Below are positions 5,926-13,586 of a stretch of DNA of 17,689 nt, piece after piece. Position numbers and translations under genes: made by a program. Each line of letters starts with the position of its first letter. The first letter of the stretch is position 1. Source of the DNA: an uncultured Eubacteriales bacterium (lineage in GTDB: Bacteria > Bacillota > Clostridia > Oscillospirales > Oscillospiraceae); the NCBI GenBank assembly GCA_900549475.1, contig UROF01000041.1, positions 1 through 17,689 of the forward strand, in the 5' to 3' direction. Below the pieces are notes generated by a model. It had not been told where the DNA came from and did not search any database. It saw nothing but the letters and a program-made list of their open reading frames with translations.

Positions 5926-7749
5926 TTATCGTTGCTCGGACTTGGGATCAACAGCGTCGCGCAGACCGTCGCCCATGATGTTGATGGAGATCGTGCAGAT
6001 ACCGAAAATGAGAGCGGGGAATACCCATCTCCACCAGTACTGCTGGATCACCACAGAGTTGTTGGCGCCGGTGAGCATGTTGCCCCAGGTGGGAGTGGGC
6101 GGAATGATACCGAAGCCCAGGTAGGACAGGGAGGATTCCGTCAGCATGCAGGTGGCGAAAGACAGCGTCACATTGACCAGAATGACCGAGAGGATATTGG
6201 GGACGATGTGACGGAACACGATGGTCAGTTCCTTGACGCCCACAGACTTGGCCGCCATGACATATTCCTGCTCACGGACAGCCAGGATCTGGGCGCGGAT
6301 CAGCCGGGCCAGAGCCGGCCAGGACAGAAGGCCCAACACCACCATGATCATATACATTCGCTGTGTTAGCGTCACAGTAGAGGGAATGATGGACGACAGG
6401 ATCAAGGCAAAGGGCAGGAAGGGAATACCGCTGATCACTTCTGCAATACGCATGAGGATCACATCCACCACTCCGCCGAAATAGCCGGAGAGACCGCCCA
6501 CGATCAGGCCGATGACCATGCTGATGATAACCGCAACAGCACCGACAGTCATGGTGACACGGCCGCCGTTGACCAGACGGGTAAACACGTCACGGCCCAG
6601 GTTGTCTGTACCCATCAGGTAGCCCTTCAGGCCCCAGGTGACCACTTCGCCGGTATCGGTGACAGCATAGTTCTGATAGTAGCCCACATACATGTTGGAA
6701 ACCGTGGTGCTGCCGTCGGTCAGCTTGGTGGGAACTGTGGACTGGCCGAAGTGGTCGTCGCCCCAGGAGATGACCTCACCGGTATCCAGCAGGGCCGTAT
6801 AGTGGTAACGTCCGCCGAAGAGCTTGACGATCTCGCCCTCAAACTCAGGCACCTGATCCTCGCCTCTGGTGGTGTTGCCCCAGATCTCCAGGGTACCATC
6901 CTCCTTAATGGCGGCAAAGGTAGTCGCTGTAGCAGCAATATCAATGACGCCGCTGCTGAGGCTCTCCGGGATCTTGGCATAGGGCGTGGAGGTGTTGAAG
7001 CCGGTGTACTGTACGCTGCCGTCATCCATCAGGGAGACATAGGCGTAGTCGGAGAGCGCCACCTTGGTAATATGGTTTTGTGCCTCGGACTTGACCTTGG
7101 CATCTGCTGTGCTGGAGTTGCCCCACATATACAGATAGCCGTCGGCAGTAAGGGCCGCAGAATACTGGGTGCTGGCTTCAATCTGAATGATATCCTGGCC
7201 CTGGGCCTTCATGGGAATATCACCCTGGCCCAGACGGGTATTGCCCCAGACAAAGATCTCGCCTTCATCGGAGAGAGCAACCGCGTGGTCAAAACCGGCG
7301 GCCACTTTCACGATATGGGCATTCTGTACCTCCTCGGGGATATCGCCAATATCAATGGTATCCGTTACCTTGGTATAACCCCAGGTATACACTTTACCTT
7401 CCATATCGCAGCCAATACCATAGGTGGTACCCACGGAAACATCCTGGGTATCGCCTTTGAGCTCATCAGGAAGCTTGGCAAGGCTCATAGTGGGCGGTAC
7501 GTTCTGCTGGGTAGCATCAGAGTAAGACAGATCCAGCGGCAGGAAGATGGGCCCGATCAGTGTAAGCATCAGGCACGCCATAAAAACCACCAGGCCGGTC
7601 ATGGCAATCTTGTTGCTGAAAAAGCGCTTGACCATGGAACGAAGTGGGCTTTGGATCTGCTCCTCTTCCAGAAAATTCAGTTCTTTTGCGGGCCCTAAGA
7701 AAAGGCGGCGCAGCCATGTAAAACCACGGGATTCTTTTTTCTTTTTCAC
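5926..7749 (-). CDS. dppC: DppC/OppC-type permease with an inserted seven-repeat RCC1-like beta-propeller
   Basis: A channel subunit of the peptide importer, 607 residues where about 300 is usual. The N-terminal OppC_N region (PLRSMVKRFFSNKIAMTGLV) and first membrane span (about 48-70) are followed by residues 104-373, made of seven repeats of about 40 residues with the RCC1 pattern (AAGFDHAVALSDEGEIFVWG). Each ends in a WG-type turn: 121-124, 166-169, 207-210, 247-250 (degenerate, YTG), 288-291, 327-330 and 370-373. Directly after comes the canonical GTDNLGRDVFTRL (380-392), then the remaining spans and the EAA coupling loop (about 495-518, EYVMAAKSVGVKE). The propeller is in the loop facing outside, where the binding lipoprotein docks. 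The GTG start at 7749 has AGGAGG seven bases upstream; the nearby ATG is out of frame. It lies 13 bases after dppB. The channel parts look complete, so this is an in-frame domain insertion, not a broken gene. Confidence 0.95.
   Translation of the reverse strand: MKKKKESRGFTWLRRLFLGPAKELNFLEEEQIQSPLRSMVKRFFSNKIAMTGLVVFMACLMLTLIGPIFLPLDLSYSDATQQNVPPTMSLAKLPDELKGDTQDVSVGTTYGIGCDMEGKVYTWGYTKVTDTIDIGDIPEEVQNAHIVKVAAGFDHAVALSDEGEIFVWGNTRLGQGDIPMKAQGQDIIQIEASTQYSAALTADGYLYMWGNSSTADAKVKSEAQNHITKVALSDYAYVSLMDDGSVQYTGFNTSTPYAKIPESLSSGVIDIAATATTFAAIKEDGTLEIWGNTTRGEDQVPEFEGEIVKLFGGRYHYTALLDTGEVISWGDDHFGQSTVPTKLTDGSTTVSNMYVGYYQNYAVTDTGEVVTWGLKGYLMGTDNLGRDVFTRLVNGGRVTMTVGAVAVIISMVIGLIVGGLSGYFGGVVDVILMRIAEVISGIPFLPFALILSSIIPSTVTLTQRMYMIMVVLGLLSWPALARLIRAQILAVREQEYVMAAKSVGVKELTIVFRHIVPNILSVILVNVTLSFATCMLTESSLSYLGFGIIPPTPTWGNMLTGANNSVVIQQYWWRWVFPALIFGICTISINIMGDGLRDAVDPKSEQR
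6631..7440 (-). other. RCC1-like propeller domain within DppC (residues ~104-373)
   Basis: Seven tandem repeats, enough to close a seven-bladed propeller as in eukaryotic RCC1. Repeats share a V.I.A....A.AL...G....WG pattern, several followed by GQ..VP-like turns (GQGDIP, GQSTVP) typical of bacterial RCC1_2 repeats. Blade 4 is the most diverged. There is a single Cys (C114), so no internal disulfides. The N- and C-terminal ends meet within the same loop of the permease, which suits insertion of a closed propeller. Ligand or partner is unknown. Confidence 0.9.
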
Positions 7750-7762
7750 TGCATTGCCTCCT

Positions 7763-8779
7763 TTACTTATCTACACGCACACGGGGATCGATCAGGCCGT
7801 AGCTGATATCCGTGATCAGAATACCCACCAGGCTGATAATGGTATAGAACAACTGGATCGCAAGAACCAGCTCATAGTCACTTTGATTCAGGCCGGTAAC
7901 ATTCAGCGCGCCCATGCCCAGGAAGGAGAAGGTGTTCTCCACCACCACGGAACCGGAGAAGATGGTCAGGAACCAACCGATGATCACCGTCACGATGGGC
8001 AAAAGGGCATTTCGCCAGGCGTGAGAATAGATGACCACTTTCTCTTTCAGGCCCTTAGCGCGGGCCGTACGGATATAATCCATGCTGAGGGCATCGATCA
8101 TAGAGGCGCGGACATACCGGAGCATGCTGCCCAGATGGGCAAATGTGGTCACGATCAGAGGAAGGGCCATATAGTACAGCCGGTCCTTCACCGCCGCAAA
8201 ACCGCTCAGCTCCACGCCTGTGGTCTTTACGCCGCCTACCGGGAAAATAGGGATCTTCACCGCGAAGAAATAAATGAAAATCAAGCCAATGATGTAAATA
8301 GGAATACTATATCCTACGATCGTAAACACCTGCACGGTCTGGTCGAATTTTCCGCCCTTTCTGACCGCACAGAAGATGCCAAGGGGTATGGTAATGGCCA
8401 ATGCCAGCACCGTAGAGAATACATTCAGGAATATGGTGTTCTGCAGCGGCGACGCAATTACATCCACCACATCCATTTTGTACATGGTGGAGTAGCCCAG
8501 TTCTCCCTGGAACACCCCGTGGAAACCGCCGTCCACATCAGGATAAAAGCCCAGCCAGCGCAGATACCGGATAACAATGGGATCATCCAGTCCCAACCGC
8601 TCTCTGGCCTGCTGATACATCATCTCATAATCATCCGCGGCAATCTGATCGCGGATCGCTTCCAGCTCCATAGCAGCCGGATCGCTGGGGATCATGTTGT
8701 AGATCACAAACATGATAAAGGAAATAACAAAGAAAACAACGACCATGTAGACCAGTCGTTTTGCTATATATTTAACCAA
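7763..8779 (-). CDS. dppB: DppB/OppB-type peptide ABC transporter permease
   Basis: Integral membrane channel subunit, 338 residues. It opens with the standard MVKYIAKRLVYMVVVFFVISFIMF span and IPSDPA, has a long external loop (about 35-100) containing LGLDDPIVIRYLRW and GELGYS, five further hydrophobic spans, and the EAA-type coupling motif at DYIRTARAKGLKEKVVIYSH, ending in LIDPRVRVDK. No insertion is seen. The start is a TTG at 8779 with GGGAG seven bases upstream; no in-frame ATG is available before the first span. With the GTG of dppC this suggests deliberately modest translation of the channel genes. It is separated from the binding-protein gene by a 172-base gap with three hairpins. 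Confidence 0.95.
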   Translation of the reverse strand: MVKYIAKRLVYMVVVFFVISFIMFVIYNMIPSDPAAMELEAIRDQIAADDYEMMYQQARERLGLDDPIVIRYLRWLGFYPDVDGGFHGVFQGELGYSTMYKMDVVDVIASPLQNTIFLNVFSTVLALAITIPLGIFCAVRKGGKFDQTVQVFTIVGYSIPIYIIGLIFIYFFAVKIPIFPVGGVKTTGVELSGFAAVKDRLYYMALPLIVTTFAHLGSMLRYVRASMIDALSMDYIRTARAKGLKEKVVIYSHAWRNALLPIVTVIIGWFLTIFSGSVVVENTFSFLGMGALNVTGLNQSDYELVLAIQLFYTIISLVGILITDISYGLIDPRVRVDK

Positions 8780-8813
8780 GCAATCGCTCCCTTTCTCTTT
8801 TTATCACTAAGGA

Positions 8814-8828
8814 ATCCGGGGGCCGGAT
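8814..8828 (-). repeat. Short hairpin in the binding protein-dppB gap (third)
   Basis: A 6 bp perfect inverted repeat (ATCCGG/CCGGAT) with a three-base loop, 35 bases before the dppB start. It could fold in the mRNA leader of dppB. Confidence 0.5.
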
Positions 8829-8833
8829 CTGCA

Positions 8834-8873
8834 CAGTGCATCCCTTCGCCCTTTTATACCACTGGATGCACTG
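8834..8873 (-). repeat. 10 bp inverted repeat with 20-base loop in the binding protein-dppB gap (second)
   Basis: CAGTGCATCC (8834-8843) is perfectly mirrored at 8864-8873. On the minus strand the loop contains TGGTATAAAA, an extended -10-like sequence, but no convincing -35 lies upstream. It can be an mRNA hairpin, an operator around a weak internal promoter, or both. Confidence 0.55.
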
Positions 8874-8890
8874 CCTTGTGATATAAAGAT

Positions 8891-8914
8891 GCGGGGCGGG
8901 CTGCCCCGCCCCGC
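8891..8914 (-). terminator. GC-rich attenuating hairpin after the binding-protein gene (first)
   Basis: A 10 bp all-GC stem (8891-8900 with 8905-8914), loop of four, lies 38 bases past the stop of the binding-protein gene. On the minus strand it is followed by ATCTTTATATC, a poor T-run, so partial termination or 3' end protection is more likely than a full stop. Such a site would favour binding protein over channel subunits. Confidence 0.65.
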
Positions 8915-8951
8915 ACATTGGGTCGTTTTACGTACCTACACGCGCTGATAA

Positions 8952-10937
8952 TCAGGCAACGGTAGCGTACAGGATGGCATACTGGAAGGGCCAGACACTG
9001 GACATCTCAAAGTTCTGCAGCTTCTCGTTGTGCAGCTCGCAGTAAGTCCAGTTGAACAGAGGCACTTCGGGCAGAGTGCGGTTGTACTCCTTCTGATATT
9101 CGAACCACAGTTCCTTGAAGGTCTCATCATCGCCAGCCTCAACGCCGTAGATCATGTCCATGGACAGCTGATCCAGCTTCTCATTGAAGTAACGGTTCTT
9201 GTTGTTGGCGATCAGATCCTCATCAAAGGTCCAAGTATAGGTCTTGTCAAACTTGGCGCCGCCCAGACCGGACGCCAGGGAGATCATGTTGTAGCTGGGC
9301 TGGGTGTACTTCTCCTCACCATTGGCACCACGGCGATTCAGATAGCTGAGCAGCTCGCCGCCGGCAATGGTGGTCTTGTTGATCTGCATACCGGCGTTAG
9401 CAGTGGTATCCTGCTCCACCAGGTAGATGGTCAGCAGCTCGGTCAGGACGGTCTCAATGCCCTCGCCCTCGCCGGCGCCCAGGAACTTGATCACGAGAGG
9501 CATATACCACTCGCCGTTGATCTCAACGCAGCCCTCCATGTAGGCAGTCTCAGCCTCGGGGACCTTCTTATAGCGGATCTCGCCGCTGCCGTCCACATAG
9601 TCGGAACCATCAGCGTTGTAAACCCAGCCGTCTTCCTTCAGCAGTTCAACAGCCTTGTCAGGATCAAAGGGATAGGCCTCCAGCTCGGTCTTGAGCTGCT
9701 CCTCCATCTCCTGGGCCATCCACTGAGAGTAGCTGTACTGGCCGTTGGTGACGTTGCCGTAACCCAGGGTAGCTTCCTGGCACAGAGTCTCACGATCCGT
9801 CAGGTAAGCGATAGCCTGACGAACAGCCTGGTACTGAGTGGGACCCCAGTCGCACTGATAGAACAGCTTCATGTAGCCGTTGTACTTATAGGCGCTGGCA
9901 ACAAAGCCGCCGGCGTCAGCCACGTCGAAGCAGGCGTTGATGAGGTCGCCCTCAGCAATGTTATCGATCAGGTCAACACTGCCGGTCTGGACAGCGTCGA
10001 TCATGGTAGCGGAGTTGACGGACTTGATAACCAGGGTCTCGATGGAAGGCTTCTGACCCTCGAAGTTGCCCTTGTAGTAGGTATTGACCTTCAGAACAGC
10101 CTCACCGGCACCGGTGTCCAGGCTCTCCAGGTAGTAAGGGCCGGAGCAGACGCGGCCTTCATAGACGAAACGGCCATCCACCAGAGCCTGACCGCAGTTC
10201 TCAGCGTTGAACTCCACATCACCCTTGATGTAGCAGCCATCGCCGTCATCCACGATGTCCCAGTTGCCATCAGGCAGCCACTGCTCGTAGGCCAGGGGGA
10301 ACCAGTGGTTGGTCTGGTTCAGCAGGGCCAGGCCATAGTAGTAGGGGTTGTAGTCAGCACCGATGGTGACGCTGAAGGTCAGCTCATCGATCAGGTGCAG
10401 GCCGGAGAACACGGAAGACTCGCCGTTCATGTACTCATCATGACCCACAACCTCCTTGCAGGCGGTGCCGTAAGCGGACTCCGCGATGGCCACGGGAGAG
10501 GCCATCAGCAGGGGGAAGGCCATGTAGTGCTTAGCGGTGATCTGAGTGCCATCGCTGAAGTACAGATCGTCGTGGAGCTTGATGGTATAGGTCAGAGTAC
10601 CATCCTCGTTGCTGACAGAGTCGTGCTCAGCCACAACGTTCTCGTCCCACATCCACAGGCCGTTCTGATCATAGCAAGCGACTGCGTAAGCGTCGATCAG
10701 GGGCATGATGGTGGCATCCGCGTTAGCAGAGGACCACTGGCCCAGGCCCAGGTCACCGGTGATCTCAGAGGCGACGCCGTAAACCAGACGGCTGGCATCA
10801 CTTCCCGTATCGGTATCGCTGGTATTGCTGCTGTTGTTGGTAGTGTTGTTTGTGGTGTTGCCGGCGTTGTTGCTACCGCAGGCCACGATACTCATGGTCA
10901 TGATCAGCGCCAGAAACAATGCTACTGCTTTTTTCAT
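8952..10937 (-). CDS. Family 5 solute-binding lipoprotein of the peptide transporter
   Basis: The extracytoplasmic receptor that hands substrate to DppBC. From the ATG at 10937 it is 661 residues, longer than the usual 520-560. It has a lipoprotein signal (MKKAVALFLALIMTMSIVAC) with lipobox IVAC and lipidated Cys at residue 20, then an Asn/Thr/Ser-rich spacer of about 30 residues, then the SBP_bac_5 domain (TYTIKLHDDLYFSDGTQITAKH; VRQAIAYLTDRETLCQEA; PFDPDKAVELLKEDGWV). An in-frame TTG lies 18 bases upstream, but GGAGG five bases before the ATG decides the start. Family members bind di- to oligopeptides, nickel or other ligands; the neighbouring peptidases point to peptides. The long spacer may let the receptor reach over the propeller on DppC (inference). 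Confidence 0.95.
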   Translation of the reverse strand: MKKAVALFLALIMTMSIVACGSNNAGNTTNNTTNNSSNTSDTDTGSDASRLVYGVASEITGDLGLGQWSSANADATIMPLIDAYAVACYDQNGLWMWDENVVAEHDSVSNEDGTLTYTIKLHDDLYFSDGTQITAKHYMAFPLLMASPVAIAESAYGTACKEVVGHDEYMNGESSVFSGLHLIDELTFSVTIGADYNPYYYGLALLNQTNHWFPLAYEQWLPDGNWDIVDDGDGCYIKGDVEFNAENCGQALVDGRFVYEGRVCSGPYYLESLDTGAGEAVLKVNTYYKGNFEGQKPSIETLVIKSVNSATMIDAVQTGSVDLIDNIAEGDLINACFDVADAGGFVASAYKYNGYMKLFYQCDWGPTQYQAVRQAIAYLTDRETLCQEATLGYGNVTNGQYSYSQWMAQEMEEQLKTELEAYPFDPDKAVELLKEDGWVYNADGSDYVDGSGEIRYKKVPEAETAYMEGCVEINGEWYMPLVIKFLGAGEGEGIETVLTELLTIYLVEQDTTANAGMQINKTTIAGGELLSYLNRRGANGEEKYTQPSYNMISLASGLGGAKFDKTYTWTFDEDLIANNKNRYFNEKLDQLSMDMIYGVEAGDDETFKELWFEYQKEYNRTLPEVPLFNWTYCELHNEKLQNFEMSSVWPFQYAILYATVA

Positions 10938-10996
10938 GTTGTCCTCCAGTTTCAAATTTTTATATAGAACCGCCGAAACGGTGCTACATACAGGAT

Positions 10997-12109
10997 TTAT
11001 TTCAGATTCTCCGGATTGAGGCCCTGCAGCTCCGCGGGAACAAACCGTCCGTCCTTGCGGATCAGGACATCGTCAAAGTAGATCTCGCCGCCGCCGTATT
11101 CCGGGGTCTGGGCATAGACGATATCCCAGTGGATGGGAGCGTAGTTGCCGTTGTCGCACTCCGCGATACAGTTGCCGGGGGTAAAATGGATACTGCCGGA
11201 CATCTTCTCATTGAACATGGAATCCTTCATGGGACTGGTCACATAGGGATTGACGCCAATGGCGAACTCCCCGATATGGCGGCAGCCCTCATCCCGGTCC
11301 AGGATCTGGTTGAGACGCTCCGTGTCGCTGGAAGTGGCCTCCACAATGCGGCCGTTCTCAAAACGGAAGCAGATGTTCTCAAAGGCCACGCCCTCGTAGA
11401 AGGCGGTGGTGTTGTAAGTGATAACGCCGTTGATGGAATCCCGGATGGGAGCGGTGAAGATCTCGCCGTCGGGGATATTGTTCTCTCCGGCGCAAGGAAT
11501 GGCGGGCATACCCTTGATAGAGAAGGTGATGTCGGTGCCCCGGCCCACGATGTGGACCTTGTCGGTGCGCTCCATCAGCTCTTTCAGGGGCTTGAAGGCC
11601 TCCTTCATCCGGGAGTAGTCCATGGTGCAGATGTCGAAGAACCGGTCCTCCAGGGCATCCATGCTCATAAGCTCCGCCTGGGCCATCCCCTGCGTGGGAT
11701 AGTGCATCACGCACCAGCTACCCCGGGGCTTCTTGCTGTTGACGCTCTTGCTGTAGATCCGGGCAAAGTCTCCCATCCTGTCGGCGGGTACATCGCTGAG
11801 CTCAGAGGTGTTCTCCTCGCCCCGGACCCGGATGTAGACGTCCATTTTGCTCATCAGCAGGCTGTCCACCTCGGCGGCAATGGCCAGCTGCTCAGGGTTG
11901 GCCTGCATAAGCATCTCCCGCCGGACATCCATCTTGTACATCCAGAGGAAGGGGCTTGCTCCCACAGCATAGATCTCGCGGATCAGCGCCTTGACGAATT
12001 CATCCTGCTGATCGCCGTGGGACTCAATGATCACGTTCTGGCCGGGCTGCACGTGGCAGGAGTAATGCACAATATTGTGGGCCAGCTTTTCAACTCTCGG
12101 GTCTTTCAT
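10997..12109 (-). CDS. M29-like leucyl aminopeptidase
   Basis: A 370-residue protein resembling the thermophilic aminopeptidase (M29) family, which uses a two-metal site to remove N-terminal residues in the cytoplasm. Likely metal ligands are E216 in PDGEIFTAP, E281 in GEFAIG, H308 in IHFTPG, and H327 and D329 in HWDIV. The length is a little under the roughly 410 of AmpS. ATG at 12109 is preceded by AAAGGA eight bases upstream. It follows PepD-1 by 21 bases and precedes the binding-protein gene by 59 bases. A weak TATATA at 10961-10966 is in that gap but lacks a good -35 partner. The enzyme likely digests imported peptides. Confidence 0.88.
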   Translation of the reverse strand: MKDPRVEKLAHNIVHYSCHVQPGQNVIIESHGDQQDEFVKALIREIYAVGASPFLWMYKMDVRREMLMQANPEQLAIAAEVDSLLMSKMDVYIRVRGEENTSELSDVPADRMGDFARIYSKSVNSKKPRGSWCVMHYPTQGMAQAELMSMDALEDRFFDICTMDYSRMKEAFKPLKELMERTDKVHIVGRGTDITFSIKGMPAIPCAGENNIPDGEIFTAPIRDSINGVITYNTTAFYEGVAFENICFRFENGRIVEATSSDTERLNQILDRDEGCRHIGEFAIGVNPYVTSPMKDSMFNEKMSGSIHFTPGNCIAECDNGNYAPIHWDIVYAQTPEYGGGEIYFDDVLIRKDGRFVPAELQGLNPENLK

Positions 12110-12130
12110 CTTATCTGTCCTTTCCTCTCT

Positions 12131-13567
12131 TTACAGCGCCGCGATCAGTCTGGTCAGCAAGATCCATGCCCGGTCAAAGGACGCCAAATCCAAAAATTCC
12201 TGGGGGCCGTGGATATTGCCGTAGATGGCACCGCTGGTGACAATATCCATCTCAGGAAACATCTTCTTAAATACGCCGCACTCGTTGCCGCCGTGACCGA
12301 CCAGGCACTTGAGAGGCTCGTGATACAGCTCGAAGAACACCTTCTTCATGATCTCCCGCAACGGGGACTGGGCCTCATACTTCCAGCCGGGATAGTAGCC
12401 GGAGCACTGGGCCGAGGCACCAAACAGGCTCCCCAGCAGGATCACCCGATCCTTCAGGTCCTCCACCGCACTCTCCAGAGCACTGCGGGCGGACACGCCG
12501 ATCACCGCTTCCTCCTCCTTCAGGGCGATCACCCCTACGTTGACGGAGGTAATGGGCGGGCAACCCTCCAGCACCAGGTTCTTGGCCTGGAGCCCATAGG
12601 GCAGAAGGTTCAAAAGCTTTACAAGGTTCTCCCCGCAGGAGGCGGTCAGCACCTTTCCGGCCTTTTCCGCCGGAGCAAGGGAAACCTCGATGTCGGGATC
12701 ACTGAGTTCGTACTCCTCCCGCACCGCGGTGCGGAAGCGAGTCACCAGGGCGGTCAGCTTCTCCTCCGGCATTTCGGTGGCGATCACCGCCTCCGCCTCA
12801 GGGATAATGACGTTGTGCTTGGTACCGCCGCGGAGAGCCGCAAGGCGGATGCCTTCCCCCTCTTCGTTCAGCAAACGCAGCAGCCGGGCCATGAGCTTGC
12901 CGGCGTTGGCCCGCTCCTTGTCGATCATGCCGCCGGAGTGTCCTCCCAGCAGGCCGCTGATGGTCAGCCGGTAGGCGGGCGCATCACAGGCCTCCCACTG
13001 GACCGGCATGGTCAGGGTGACCTGCTCGCCGCCGCCCATACTCATATAGGTACGGTACTCGCCGGCGCCGTCCAGGTTGATCAGCCGCCTGCCCTTGAAG
13101 AATTCTTTCTTCAGTCCCTGGGCCCCAATGAGTCCCGTCTCCTCACCGGTGGTGAAGCAGCACTCCAGGGCCGGATGGTTCAGTGCGGGGTCTGCCAGGA
13201 TAGCCAGCATATAGGCGCAGCCCATGCCGTCATCGGCCCCCAGGGTAGTCCCCCTGGCCCGCAGGTGATCCCCCTCCACATACAGCTCCAGGGGTTCCTT
13301 CTCAAAGTCGTGGGTGCTCTCCGGCACCTTCTCGCACACCATGTCCATGTGGGCCTGAATCACCACCGTGGGGTGGTCCTCCCAACCGGGACTGGCGCTC
13401 TTGTAAATCACCACGTTCAGAAACTCGTCCTGGACCCAATCCAGACCATGGTCCTTGGCAAAGGCTACCAGCCAATCGCTGAGGGCTTTCTCATTTCCGG
13501 AACCGTGAGGGATCTTGCAGATCTCGTTGAAGTAAAAGCAATAAGGTTTTTTCAGATCAAATTCCAT
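12131..13567 (-). CDS. pepD: Aminoacyl-histidine dipeptidase type M20C peptidase (PepD-1)
   Basis: A 478-residue cytoplasmic dinuclear zinc peptidase of the PepD/beta-Ala-His dipeptidase family, which cleaves Xaa-His and other dipeptides. The expected ligands all appear: H73 and D75 in QAHMDMV, D112 in GADDGMG, catalytic E142 and ligand E143 in GEETGL, D166 in NLDGAGE, and H453 near the end (NIHGPQE). The lid domain keeps H210 (GLLGGHSG) and the substrate-binding GGTKHNVIIPEA (247-258), and HGGNECG is present (425-431). It therefore looks like a normal active member. It starts with ATG at 13567, 20 bases after PepD-2, and the two are obvious tandem paralogs. Confidence 0.93.
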   Translation of the reverse strand: MEFDLKKPYCFYFNEICKIPHGSGNEKALSDWLVAFAKDHGLDWVQDEFLNVVIYKSASPGWEDHPTVVIQAHMDMVCEKVPESTHDFEKEPLELYVEGDHLRARGTTLGADDGMGCAYMLAILADPALNHPALECCFTTGEETGLIGAQGLKKEFFKGRRLINLDGAGEYRTYMSMGGGEQVTLTMPVQWEACDAPAYRLTISGLLGGHSGGMIDKERANAGKLMARLLRLLNEEGEGIRLAALRGGTKHNVIIPEAEAVIATEMPEEKLTALVTRFRTAVREEYELSDPDIEVSLAPAEKAGKVLTASCGENLVKLLNLLPYGLQAKNLVLEGCPPITSVNVGVIALKEEEAVIGVSARSALESAVEDLKDRVILLGSLFGASAQCSGYYPGWKYEAQSPLREIMKKVFFELYHEPLKCLVGHGGNECGVFKKMFPEMDIVTSGAIYGNIHGPQEFLDLASFDRAWILLTRLIAAL

Positions 13568-13586
13568 TCCGCGCTCTCCTTATCTA

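Noticed and set aside
5926..7749. Idea that dppC is two genes wrongly joined or a chimeric assembly
   Set aside because: The frame is continuous, the propeller has no start or stop signals of its own, both permease halves have their canonical motifs, and the junction falls at the expected loop. Codon and base use look even across it.
8844..8863. Strong internal promoter for dppB
   Set aside because: TGGTATAAA resembles an extended -10, but no acceptable -35 is found 16-18 bases upstream, so it is kept only as a weak possibility.
9030..10967. Plus-strand open frame of about 645 codons
   Set aside because: It mirrors the solute-binding lipoprotein, which has a clear lipobox and SBP_bac_5 motifs; the reverse frame has no coding signs.
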